This document shows positions 52,079-63,240 of a DNA stretch of 64,000 nucleotides, piece by piece (positions within the stretch are counted from its first letter, which is position 1; every line of letters starts with the position of its first letter). The DNA comes from Paragonimus westermani (lineage: Eukaryota; Platyhelminthes; Trematoda; Plagiorchiida; Troglotrematidae). The notes below the pieces were generated by a model. The model searched no databases, was not told where the DNA came from, and saw nothing but the letters and a program-made list of their open reading frames with translations. The translations under genes and the position numbers were made by a program. The stretch spans positions 81,895 through 145,894 of the forward strand of contig QNGE01000949.1 in NCBI GenBank assembly GCA_008508345.1, in the 5' to 3' direction.

Positions 52079-52180
52079 AAGCACTTGCAGCCGTTGCGTG
52101 TGCCAAAATGTTCATAGGGAACGGCACGCTGTGGTATCAGTGTCAGAAGTGGTATCACTTCAAACGCACTGGCCTCATCA
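52079..52180 (+). pseudogene. LINE ORF1 relic with PHD-like zinc-finger remnant
   Basis: Starting at about 52079 the plus strand reads CAKMFIGNGTLWYQCQ then KWYHFKRTGLIKDQY. The spacing C..., W-x-Q-C-x-x-W-x-H and the trailing TGL recall the PHD-type zinc finger found in ORF1 of CR1-type LINEs; several zinc ligands are lost. A degraded basic, serine-rich stretch follows (52.3-53.1 kb, with frames up to 183 codons at 52561-53112), where ORF1 would continue. The position just 5' of the endonuclease relic supports the reading. It could also be a chance match, since the finger is incomplete. Confidence 0.4.
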
Positions 52181-53479
52181 AAGACCAGTACAAGAAGCAA
52201 TCAACTACATCTCTGTACTTTATCGACATGAGCTCCAGGTTTGGCGACAGTTAGTGTTTCCATTCGCTTCCACATGGCCACGTATGCAGCACGAGGATTG
52301 GACCACGCAGGAAGCCGGTGACTGTAAATGCAAGTTTCTCAACCCTGCATCTCATTTTGACACCACTACGCGGAGTGGGATGGGAAAGTACCAGCGGACT
52401 TTATCTGAAGTGAAGCTGGAACTACAGTCGTTGAATTAATACGTAACGTTCGCTGTCCCTGGTGTTGCAATCACCATGAAGGCAGTTGTACTTCCAAGTG
52501 CACACATAGATGAGGCTCCTATAAAAATGAAAGGGGAAGCTATCAGAGAAAAGTGATTTTATGGGCCGCTTCCCCAGAACTTCGCCAGCTGGGCCAGCTC
52601 AATCAGTCTCAGAACCTTACTTCTCCAAGGATTTCACAAACCCCGCAATTGCAAGCAGACCGCGCGGCAAAGCAACCAAAAAGTCACTCTCTCTTCCTGT
52701 AGCCTTACCCGCGATGCTCATTCCCGAGACAGCGGTGAGAAAAACATTGGCAATAAAGCACCTCAACGTCAATCTGGAGGACGTGTCTTGCTCTCGGCAT
52801 GGGAAAATAGAGCACAAACAACGGGTTAAGACTAACTCACTAATCAGAGCAGACCGGAAGCTAGGACTGAAAACTGTATTAGTAGTTTTCTCTGAAATTG
52901 ACCACTCAAGCTTTTTTGCCTGTAGAAGCAATCAGGGGCACCTTTCCCGTAGTCCCCATTGCAACGACCGACATCACAAGCACAGATGCAGGTGCCGAGG
53001 GCATCGGGATTGCTCAACATCCGTCTTCTCATTCACCTGCATCAGAATCCACAAACGGCCCCGCAGAAAATTCTCTCTTTCAAGAATTCTGAAAAAGGGA
53101 TTCTGTGATTAGCCTGTGATTCAAAAGACGTTCACTCGGCCCACCAGCTAGGTAGTTTGTATCACTAGCCCCGTAACACCACATGCACTGCTCTGTTTCA
53201 AATACGAAATAGTCTAAGCTCCCGTGGATAGGGACTGCAGAACACATCTCTGTGAGAACAAGTGCAACAGATCTACAGGGGTAGCAAGCTGCAACGCCAA
53301 GGATGCTGTTTAAGCTTCCGCAGTTCCACCCACGAACATACAGGCAGTGGTGTTGCGCCCGTAACATCAAAGGAAGCCGTGTGAACAACTTGGTAGAACA
53401 GACCGAGTCCAACCGTACACTCCCTTCAATTCTAGGTCTGATTCCCCAAGCTTGTCTTCCCACTCTCTTGTCTTTTGTT

Positions 53480-54180
53480 TGGCGAAATCAAACAAAGAGG
53501 TGACTTTCAAGTGCAGGCGTATGAACTATCTGGGTCTGTTCAGTAAACGACTGAAAGTCGGGCAGTTATTTCACGATTCTCAATGCCTATATTTGCTTTT
53601 CCGGAGACCTGGCTCACAAGTGACATCACTAACAATGAAGGCGGGTATTCGCTTTATCGATCTGGTTCCGCTTGAGGGTAGATGAAGGTTCTGCCATCTT
53701 CCTTCAACAGTACCTCCTAACACCAGGGTTTTTGGTGGATTTTATTACTTCGATAAACGTGACACTCTGTGGGTGCGACTAGAACTGTGTGGTCAGAACT
53801 CATTTCTAATAGGGGTTATTTGTCATTCTCCCTCATCTAACAACCCCGACAGCGACATTTTCCTTGTGAAGCTAGACAACTTCCTAAGGCCACAACTTTT
53901 TACTGATCCGCCCACTATGGGCGACTACGATGCACCCAAGATAAACCGTGCGTCCCCTTCTCACCAAAACTGTGTGACTGGATTTTCGACTTTCTTATCG
54001 ATGCCGATATGACGGACAGCGTAGACACAGTTGGTTAACCTCCCGACATAGCATCGTTCCCTGCTTGACCTGATGATCATCAATGAGAGCCACCTGGTGG
54101 ATAGAGTGAAAATCAGGCCGCCACTAGGATACAGTAATTACTTTCTGCTTATCTATGAACTTATCTGCGAAAAAGTCCAC
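53480..54180 (+). pseudogene. LINE ORF2 relic, AP-type endonuclease domain
   Basis: This is the N-terminal endonuclease of a non-LTR retrotransposon, which nicks target DNA. Recognisable landmarks in order are ETWLTSDITNNEGGYSLYRS (53604 on), LIGVICHSPSSNN (about 53806, family form GV-Y-R-S-P-S), MGDYDAP (family GDFNAP), LLDLMIINE (54060 on) and PPLGYSNYFLL (about 54119). In active enzymes the last motif is LG-S-D-H: here the catalytic aspartate and histidine have become asparagine and tyrosine. Stops and frame changes fall between the blocks, so it is dead. It is on the strand opposite to the kinase and lies 2-3 kb upstream of the kinase start. Confidence 0.8.
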
Positions 54181-54779
54181 GGTTCGTAATTTTAATCAGG
54201 CTGATTCTGACGGTTTGAGAAGCTACCTTGGATTATAGCTCCGTGGATTAAAAATACCGAGCTCTCCAAAGCGCAAATCAGAAAGCAGACGACTTACTCA
54301 TATCACCTAATCTGGGCACTTTTTTTCCGTGCACTCCTTCTGCGCAGAATACATCGTCCCCTCGATGAAGGTTCCCTTTCATTCATAAAGCACAAGTATC
54401 CGGGATACTCACCGGACCTAAATGCAGTCTACGCTCTTCGGAACAGATGCACGGGAAAATTCACGAGCACACCGAACTCGTACGAGAAAAGTTCCTCCCC
54501 ATAGCCTAAAAAAACCTCCTACACCACCATACGTGGCGGTTAGGAAAGAATGAATTTAGGGCAACTTCTTTGCGACTGCCCAAAAGAGACAGTTCATATA
54601 ACGCCCTAGTTGTGGCCGAGTTGTCTGGGGAGAATTGCTCGGCAGTCCATAACGCCGCACCGTCAAACTGACATCCCACCCCGTCGCTGCGAACTTTCGA
54701 CGGCCACCCACTACTGCTGATTCTTCTGTGCTTGATTTTGAAGACCTTTTATTCTGGGCTAATCCATATTGCGCCATGG

Positions 54780-55600
54780 GTACTGGAAAGACCTACCCCA
54801 GAATTCTTGGAGAAGTAGTTGCTAGTCTGGCAGAACCCCTTCACAAGCTGTCTCAACAGACCCTCCGGACTGGCACACTTCTGCATGGAAGGTGACGTTG
54901 GTCACACCCATCTTTAAAGCCGGTGAACGGCACTCTTCTGCTAGCTATCGGCCAATCAGTCTTACTAGCAGCCCCTGCAAGAAAATGGAGCACTCATCAA
55001 AGCGCGCCATCACCAACCATCAAACCACCTTATTTCCTGTGCGCTAGCAAACTGCTTTTCTGACCCGTCTTACAAAACAAATATGCTTAGCCTTATGGAT
55101 AGACCGAAGGCATCCAAAGACAGTGGCCTTATTTCAGACGTCATCTCCTTTGACTTGGCCTAGACTTTTGAGCATGTCTCACATGGCCCTATGAAACCCG
55201 TGGTATCTAAGAAGAGGTTTTTATCTGGATTACCCCTCGTTTGATGATGGAACTTTTAAAGTTAAAATCGGATTGGGCCTTTTGTCTCTTTCTTCAATTT
55301 CTGCGGGAGTTCCTTAATGATCAGTGCTTGGTTCTCTGTTATTTCTTCTTCACATGAACACAACCAAGTGCTCGCCGGAAGAATGGAGTCCACCAGTCAT
55401 GACAATGAGTGGGCGCGCGTGTCACTCAGTGGAGATTCTGGTGGTGGCTTTGTGATTCATACTGCGTTTAGCAAGGTAAATGTCACGGAAATCGATCTGA
55501 AGAAAGATCTGCGCATCTGGTTGTCGTCTAACCTATCATTCGCATATCACCCAAAAATACCCCAACGAAGAGATTTATCGCATTTTGGATGACTTAGCGC
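54780..55600 (+). pseudogene. LINE ORF2 relic, reverse transcriptase domain
   Basis: The reverse transcriptase that copies LINE RNA at the nicked target. Blocks seen on the plus strand are KVTLVTPIFKAGE and SYRPISLTSSPCKKME (about 54890-54990), VISFDLA then a stop then TFEHVSHGPM (about 55140-55195, family form DLAKAFDRVSH), and SAGVP, two stops, SVLGSLLFLLHMN (about 55300-55360, family form SGVPQGSVLGPLLFLLYVN). The segment that should carry the catalytic Y/F-A-D-D is missing: the text jumps to KVNVTEIDLKKDLRIWLSS (about 55480-55530), the post-catalytic KDLGI-W-S region. The deletion plus stops leave no activity. The block order and spacing fit CR1/Jockey-type LINEs. Confidence 0.85.
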
Positions 55601-55735
55601 ATTTCTCTCTGCGTAGACAAAAAATCGGTTTGAACGCTTCACGGGGATTATTTAAGGCCGCCCTACCGGTATGCATACCAGGATGTGTAAACCGGTCTGA
55701 AAACAGGCATACTGGTTATTGAGCGTGTTTATTGT

Positions 55736-56218
55736 GTGACTGCTGGACTAGTCACGGGCTTAAGAAATGTAGCGCACAAGTCTGGACTTGAAATTCGTGA
55801 TTTGTATACTTTTGATTTTCAACAACTTTGCAAGGGCTTGATTATCATACAATTCCTCTTCGGAGTTGGTCTCATGGAACGGTTCTTCATGGTAGCAAGT
55901 GAGGACGGCCGTCGAGGAGATAACAGGTTGATCTTCAAGCCTCCTCCTGGGACCTTCCTCGGGTCGCAGTTCTTTTCTTATGGACCCACTAACCATCGAA
56001 ACAGCCTTCCTCCTGAGATCGTTAGCAGCACTTTCAGATACCGCCTAAATCAGTTGCTTGAATTTCATTCATTGTGCACGCAGTCCCACTTTATTCCCAG
56101 TGTTCACTGTATTATCGAGAGGCGGTGGTGCACCCAGTCTTCAGTGATTGCCTTCCAGGTCAACAAACGTCCGCTTGTCGCCAGGCAGGAAAAACTCACC
56201 AGATCCGAGTGCCTTTAA
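55736..56218 (+). pseudogene. LINE ORF2 relic, C-terminal tail
   Basis: An open frame of 160 codons holds the C-terminal tail typical of CR1/Jockey ORF2: AGLVTGLRNVAHKSGLE, then IRDLYTFDFQQLCKGLIII, then SQFFSYGPTNHRNSLPPEIV, the last being the family's F-x-x-R-x-x-x-x-W-N-x-L-P box with the tryptophan lost. It follows the reverse transcriptase relic in the same orientation, with only a short gap. This is the best preserved stretch of the element and marks its 3' end near 56.22 kb. Confidence 0.82.
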
Positions 56219-59200
56219 ACTTTTCTCTGGAAACCGTGTATTAGTCGCTAAATCACTGATTGCTACACTGCTACCCGTTGCAGACCACTGGATTGAGTTG
56301 AACGAAACGTTGCCGATAACTGTCTTTTTATAAGTGACTTCGGTGGGCCACGTTAGGCTAGATCAAGTCACATTAATTCCGGCACATACCACTAAGTGTC
56401 CAGTTTGTCGCACTTGTGAGCCCTACTGATTCTACGGCGTGGAAACAATTGAGGTGACGAAAGTTTACCTTATCTAACAAACAATAAAGGGGCCATGTAA
56501 CTATCGACTGAAGAGTCAGTGACTTATACGGCACGTTCATCAGTTAGATATTCAAAATCACTGCGGTTGCTGGTGTTACCTTACTCATTCCAAAACTACG
56601 TTGTTTGCTCGTTCCACATGAATTCACGGATAACAATGAAATGAAGCTTTGCAAACGACAACTGAATGTATGAGATGGGGAGAAAGTAAAGAGCAAGGGG
56701 GCCAGAGAACTGAAACCGAAAAGTCAACCTGAACGTGCAGCCCACGTCGCAAATTCTGTTAGCAACTCTGTAGAAACCGACAGTCAAAAATGACCAAGTC
56801 TGCATTTGAAATCGCTCGGGTAGTACCACATCCACCAGCAACTTCTTTCAAGTGTACGTGATCCAACAGGGTGAGCGGATTCAAATGTTTTTACAGCGTG
56901 ACTCCATGGGTTTACACGCATACCCCTGAAACAGTAATTTGCCATAACTGATAAACAGCTGACCAACATTACCAATTGAGCTTCCTGCCAGCTTTAATGC
57001 TTATGCGTCTTCTGTCCAAGACGTTTATATAGGAACATGTAAACCTGCTCTGGCGGTGAGTGACCCCAAGTTACACAGACAAATGTTTAGCCATGCAAAC
57101 TGTTCGTTCATGCACTTTAACATCCCCGACGTGGAGTGAAGGACTGCATATACGCTCTCTCCGAACAAGTGCACTATATCCCTTTGTTCCCGAGAAACCA
57201 GTCTTTTTAAGCAAACACCCTGTTTTGCTGGTCTTTTGGGGAGCAGCCTTGTTTTAGTTGAAGGGGTTTGGGTTAGCTCACACATGTATCCTTAAGTCGT
57301 TCATCTCCATTATTTGGCGGTGCATCCTAGAAATACCCGGCTTCTCTGGGTGTCTAAGATGTTCTGTGAAGCCAACCGAGCCGAGGCAAGTGGTGAAGAA
57401 TTACAGAAAATTAAACAAGTGATATAAAGCCCATTTAAAGTATCTGCGTGTGACGGAGCGGGCAGTCACACGAAACGGTAATACAGTAGACCGGATAGGG
57501 GGCGCACGACAGCAGTCTTAGGTTTTGGTTTACACGATACCGTTCAGCACACGTATTCTTCCAGACAAATGTTCGTACGCATACGAACGTTTGCAACAAC
57601 TAGACTAAAACTGGCACTCAAACTTCGTCAGTACCAAATGACTGGTACTCCTGCCCGTCTCCACTTCTGCCCACAACGATCTGCCAAATCTGATCACTTC
57701 CAGTGGCAATGTCAACGTTACTGTTCACTCCAACTTGTTCATTCAGCACAGCCGAATCGCTCGATTAGACAGCGGAGATAACGTCGTTTGAGGAATTACA
57801 TTATCCTTTCCGATTCCCATATTATCCACTGAGCGAGGAAGCTTTTCTACGGCGGATGTGCGCACAGAACTTCGTCTTAGATGAACTGTTCGCGGGATGT
57901 TCAACTTTTCACGTTTTTCAAGGAATCGACGAAATCCTGCGTTGGAATCTGCCCAGTCTTTCGCGGGATTTGGGGAATTTCCGCCCTGTCTCACCAAAGC
58001 CGACCTACCTTGACATATTCCGGACGACAATTTTATCCTCTAATGGCAAACCACTCCGAAGATGCGTTTGGGCATTCTTCTCGAAATGACCTTGAACTAT
58101 TTAAAAAATTGCCCATCCCATGACCTTGCAGAAAGTAAATTAGTGTAACAACTCATTTGTTTGAGACTAAATCTGTGAAGCAGCTGAACTCTTTCTTTCT
58201 CTGTCGCGTGTGTCAAAGTTTTCATGGACTACATTCATTCGCCTTTTGACCACGTCCATCTTGACGGAGGTCTTCACGCTTTGCTACTAACTACCTAATC
58301 GTTTCTGTGTGGTTCGTGCAGTGATCGCGCATAACCCAGTCTGTTTTTCACATATGGGTTGAGAAATGTATATTATTATTATATGATGTTCGTATCGTCG
58401 TGGTCCATTGTGGTTTTCTTGTACATTTTACTGACTGCCATACTCTGTTGGATTACTGTGGAGGTTGCTGCGTCTGACCTGATTGACGTTGGGGTTTCTG
58501 AAATATGGCAATATACCCCAGACATCCCGCAGTAAACCGTGTTACTGGAACTTATTCCCACTTCGGTCATTGTTACTAATTCCCTTGCTATCAATCATTC
58601 CAGGCCCTGTAAAATCTCAAATCACAAACCTATATATTGATGTGTTACATTAAATAAATAANCTTCTTGAGTACCTAACAATTTCTGCCACTTTCAGCAT
58701 GTGCGCAGCTGTTTTGTCCCACTTGGACGCTGGCCGTGTGTTCAGGTGAACGCACTCCGGTAACATGGTTCTCCAACTCTTGTCACTGTGTGACTGTTCT
58801 TTTTGTGATACATGTGTAATTCTTGTTCAAGTTTTGAGGATTTTTCAAATGCAATATGAGATACGTAGTTCCATCGTATAACTGATCCATTAGTGCCACA
58901 TTATAGAGAGTTTTTAAAAGCGCCTTCTCGGTAACCATTCTGGAGGTGAACCATAGTCTGTAACTTAGGAGTTCAGGGACTGGTGACACTGGATTTTTAG
59001 ATCATATATTACCAAAAGCCGGCTGTGATTGTTCTGAAACTATCCAGTAGTGCTCGATTAATGTCTTAGTATTAGACACAGGTTTCTTACCCCCTAACGT
59101 TGTTATTTATCGATTCCGCTCTACCACGGATCATCTGCAGTCGGAGCGTGTGACAAATAATTACGCTGCAGAGGCTGCCTGTGTTTTTGTGGAGTTGTAG

Positions 59201-59296
59201 GGATTGATGCTTACATCTCCTGACCAGGATAACCGCATTGAAGGAAGTTTTATTGGATACGTCTGCGTTTCATCTGGAGCATCCAGTACTACTCAT
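56219..59296. other. No recognisable gene
   Basis: Downstream of the LINE. Several frames of 60-95 codons overlap on both strands, especially at 57.7-58.1 kb, which is richer in G+C. No family motif. A 7-base-pair hairpin (gttcgtacgcatacgaac) lies near 57570. An N at 58662 marks a gap or ambiguous base. Confidence 0.45.
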
Positions 59297-60830
59297 AATG
59301 GTATGTTTCTCAAGGCATCTGTGATAAATGTACACATTGTAAAGCCACAAAAATAAATCATATCATAATTGATTCGCGTGATCTCGCCTTCCATGCTTGG
59401 TTTCACTGATATGTCTAACGCGAGAAAACATTCCACCCCACCCGGACACTAAGAATCCCGCAGTCGTTGAGCATATCGCGAGATCATGTTAATTCTTTGG
59501 AATTTGAGCAAAGAATGAAGTCCAGTCGAGAGGTCTGTCCGTTCCCCTGCAGAGTACATGCGCTACCATATCTGCCATTACAAAATTTTCTGCTCATCTT
59601 TCTTGGATTATCTACATGGAATGATGATATTCTTTGACGGTACGTCCCCTCTATCTTCCAAGCACCTTTCTTTTGCCAGGACCTTCAGCATTAAACCACT
59701 GATGTAACGCGCAGCCGGAACCAGCAAGCGCGCACGAATTGGGTTTCAGCTGTGTGACGGGGCGTGCTGTTATGCTGTCGGTGCATTTTAGTTTGCTTTT
59801 GTGTAAGATGTGTGCATAGTTTATTGAGCCTTTGGCTGATGCTTGTTCATATTGCTTCCGTCTACAAGAATTCTGTTGGAACACTTATTCGGGAGAACGC
59901 TGAATACCGGTTCATCCACATAGCCCCACTTTCGGTACACAAGTGTCACGGACATTCAGAGCGGAAGCGGCAGGCCCGCATGTTACAGTGGTCACTTTGT
60001 AAAGTCCAAATTGATGAAACAGCCAAACAATTCATGGAATTGTGAGAACCATAAATACTAACGTCTCAGAAAAATGTATCTGGCAACAGAATCCGGGAGG
60101 TAACAAGTTTTCGTCCATCAAATCACGTTACAATCATTATACAAATTACGATAAGGATGTTCCGATGTGTACATGAGTTTGCAAAGTGAAGAAGAAACCA
60201 ACGAGAGAGAACGTGACCCTGAAAATAAATGACTCCTTTTTTCTCGTCCCGAGTTAGTTCCGACCAATATTTTGGTACGTGCTCAGCTACCAACTTGAGA
60301 GAACCGCAACAACAATAATCTGCGTAGCACTGAGCTATTCCAATTCACCGAAAAAACAGACCCATTTTCACAGAGAAACAGGCAATTAGTGTACAGTGCG
60401 CCTCCGCCTCGTTTTACCATATATATACTCCCATCCACGTCCTTCCTGATCCTCGAACACACAGACTGGCTGTATTCGAACATCAGGTTAAAATGGTATA
60501 GTTCTCAGCGCATCTGTGAGAAACACGTTCAGGACAGCGTGATTAATGTGCACACTGTGGAGCCACAAATATAAAGCACAGCATAATAGTTAATTGTGCG
60601 AAAATTCAACTCTGTTAACATGGCAACAAAACAGGCATAATAAGAGAGAAAATTCCCCGTTGCAGAAGGAAAACTTGGGATATATGCTCCTGTGGAAACA
60701 GTTCTTAAAATCTCCGGNGAAGGAAAACTTGGGATATATGCTCCTGTGGAAACAGTTCTTAAAATCTCCGGAATCCGACGAAACTGCTAAATAGTTACAT
60801 CAACTGGCACTCCAAAAGGTGATCACTGGG
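59297..60830 (+). repeat. Diverged repeat family in 59.3-60.8 kb
   Basis: 59297-59380 and 60492-60600 share gcatctgtga, a block like gtacacattgtaaagccaca and a tail like catatcataattgatt, with about 25 extra bases in the second. Further on, ORF text IDETAKQFMEL (about 60010-60045) is echoed by SDETAK (about 60774-60793). This may be two copies of an unnamed element. Confidence 0.4.
60665..60771 (+). repeat. 53-base direct repeat flanking an N
   Basis: 60665-60717 and 60719-60771 are identical (gaaggaaaacttgggatata onward) with a single N at 60718 between them. This is what an unmerged overlap between two contig ends looks like. Confidence 0.9.
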
Positions 60831-60914
60831 CTAATGGTCAAGTTCGTTCCAAAAAAAGTGTTCAAAGAATGGAGGGAATATGCTGTCGAGGATATTCAAC
60901 AATATTCCATGTAG

Positions 60915-63240
60915 AAAGTCACGGAAAAATGTGTGGAAAATTTTGTCAAGATGTGGGAGATGGGAAAGCGCATACTTTTGCGGGGAACGGATGGGCCTCT
61001 TGACTGGACTTTGTCAATTGCGCAAAATCCAAAGAATATCGCGGATCTTGCGATTTGCCCAACCATTACGGGATGTTGAGTGCTGGGACTTGGTGGGAGG
61101 TTCTCTCGCGCGAGATACATTTGTGCGATCAGGAATGAGAAGCAAAATCACGCGACAAACGGGAGAACGTAAATTGACTACGTGAGCTATGACGAACAAT
61201 GAAATATATGAACTCATGACAAAACCCCTTATATAACATTAATAACGTTGTATTAGTCAATGAAATAAGAAACACTTACAACCAGTTGTTATCATATAGC
61301 GCGAAGGGAGATCGGTTATCGGCTTTTCCTAGTATATGATTACTACCGAATTTAGATGTCAATTTTTTCTACACGGCCGGTATATAGAACGAGGTGAATG
61401 TCCGAAAACACTGAAGGATTGCCAGGTAGTCAATCAGGAGGGGTAGAAGAAAGATTTGAAACGCGAGGTTTTTATGTAGTCATGAGACGAACAGGTTGAG
61501 TTTCTCTTTTTCCAGATAGTGTTAGCATGTCTAGCTTTTGCACAGTGATTCACAGCACGCACAAGCTATCAATAAATATGAAGTGAGAGCGTGCCAGGAT
61601 GATTGAGTTATTACTATCGAGCGTATGTATGCTGACACCTGTTTATCCTGTCCATAAATGCTCTCCTGGTCACAGGCAAGTATAAAAAAGCAACCGTTTA
61701 CAGTTCTATTCTGAAACTGAAAGATTTGATCAGTTCGAGGGTTGCGTGACGCAAAATCACGCAACACGGAGGGTTTCCGCTCAGATGTTACTAGGTCCGT
61801 TTTCAAAGATATCGGTTGCAAACAGGTAGAGCCTGAAAATGGACATGACGTCCGTTATTGTCAAGAAAGTTTCTAAGCTTCGTTTGAATTAATGCATATT
61901 CTCACTGGCTCTAATTGTACACGGGAGTTTGTCCCAAATGTAGGAGTATTTTACTAGGGAAAATCTTGAACACAGTTTTCTCTGGGTTTTATAAGCTGTC
62001 GAAGTGAATTCCTTGTTCCTAAGGTTATACTTCGACCTGTGTTGCAAGCGAGTTGCAAAGCTGGCTGTTAATTTATTAAAGTCACGGAAAAATGTGTGGA
62101 AAATTTTGTCAAGATGTGGGAGATGGGAAAGCGCATACTTTTGCGGGGAACGGATGGGCCTCTTGACTGGACTTTGTCAATTGCGCAAAATCCAAAGAAT
62201 ATCGCGGATCTTGCGATTTGCCCAACCATTACGGGATGTTGAGTGCTGGGACTTGGTGGGAGGTTCTCTCGCGCGAGATACATTTGTGCGATCAGGAATG
62301 AGAAGCAAAATCACGCGACAAACGGGAGAACGTAAATTGACTACGTGAGCTATGACGAACAATGAAATATATGAACTCATGACAAAACCCCTTATATAAC
62401 ATTAATAACGTTGTATTAGTCAATGAAATAAGAAACACTTACAACCAGTTGTTATCATATAGCGCGAAGGGAGATCGGTTATCGGCTTTTCCTAGTATAT
62501 GATTACTACCGAATTTAGATGTCAATTTTTTCTACACGGCCGGTATATAGAACGAGGTGAATGTCCGAAAACACTGAAGGATTGCCAGGTAGTCAATCAG
62601 GAGGGGTAGAAGAAAGATTTGAAACGCGAGGTTTTTATGTAGTCATGAGACGAACAGGTTGAGTTTCTCTTTTTCCAGATAGTGTTAGCATGTCTAGCTT
62701 TTGCACAGTGATTCACAGCACGCACAAGCTATCAATAAATATGAAGTGAGAGCGTGCCAGGATGATTGAGTTATTACTATCGAGCGTATGTATGCTGACA
62801 CCTGTTTATCCTGTCCATAAATGCTCTCCTGGTCACAGGCAAGTATAAAAAAGCAACCGTTTACAGTTCTATTCTGAAACTAAAAGATTTGATCAGTTCG
62901 AGGGTTGCGTGACGCAAAATCACGCAACACGGAGGGTTTCCGCTCAGATGTTACTAGGTCCGTTTTCAAAGATATCGGTTGCAAACAGGTAGAGCCTGAA
63001 AATGGACATGACGTCCGTTATTGTCAAGAAAGTTTCTAAGCTTCGTTTGAATTAATGCATATTCTCACTGGCTCTAATTGTACACGGGAGTTTGTCCCAA
63101 ATGTAGGAGTATTTTACTAGGGAAAATCTTGAACACAGTTTTCTCTGGGTTTTATAAGCTGTCGAAGTGAATTCCTTGTTCCTAAGGTTATACTTCGACC
63201 TGTGTTGCAAGCGAGTCGCAAAGCTGGCTGTTAATTTATT
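60915..63240 (+). repeat. 1163-base tandem duplication
   Basis: 60915-62077 is repeated at 62078-63240, offset exactly 1163. I found two differences by eye: g at 61719 against a at 62882, and t at 62054 against c at 63217. The unit contains the end of the minus-strand LINE relic plus a CpG-rich stretch (60.94-61.17 kb) whose open frames appear twice. The frames are not convincing genes. Confidence 0.9.

Noticed and set aside
60880..62380. Repeated frames of about 100 codons with identical text on each strand
   Set aside because: They are duplicated because of the 1163-base tandem repeat, overlap on both strands and show no known motif.
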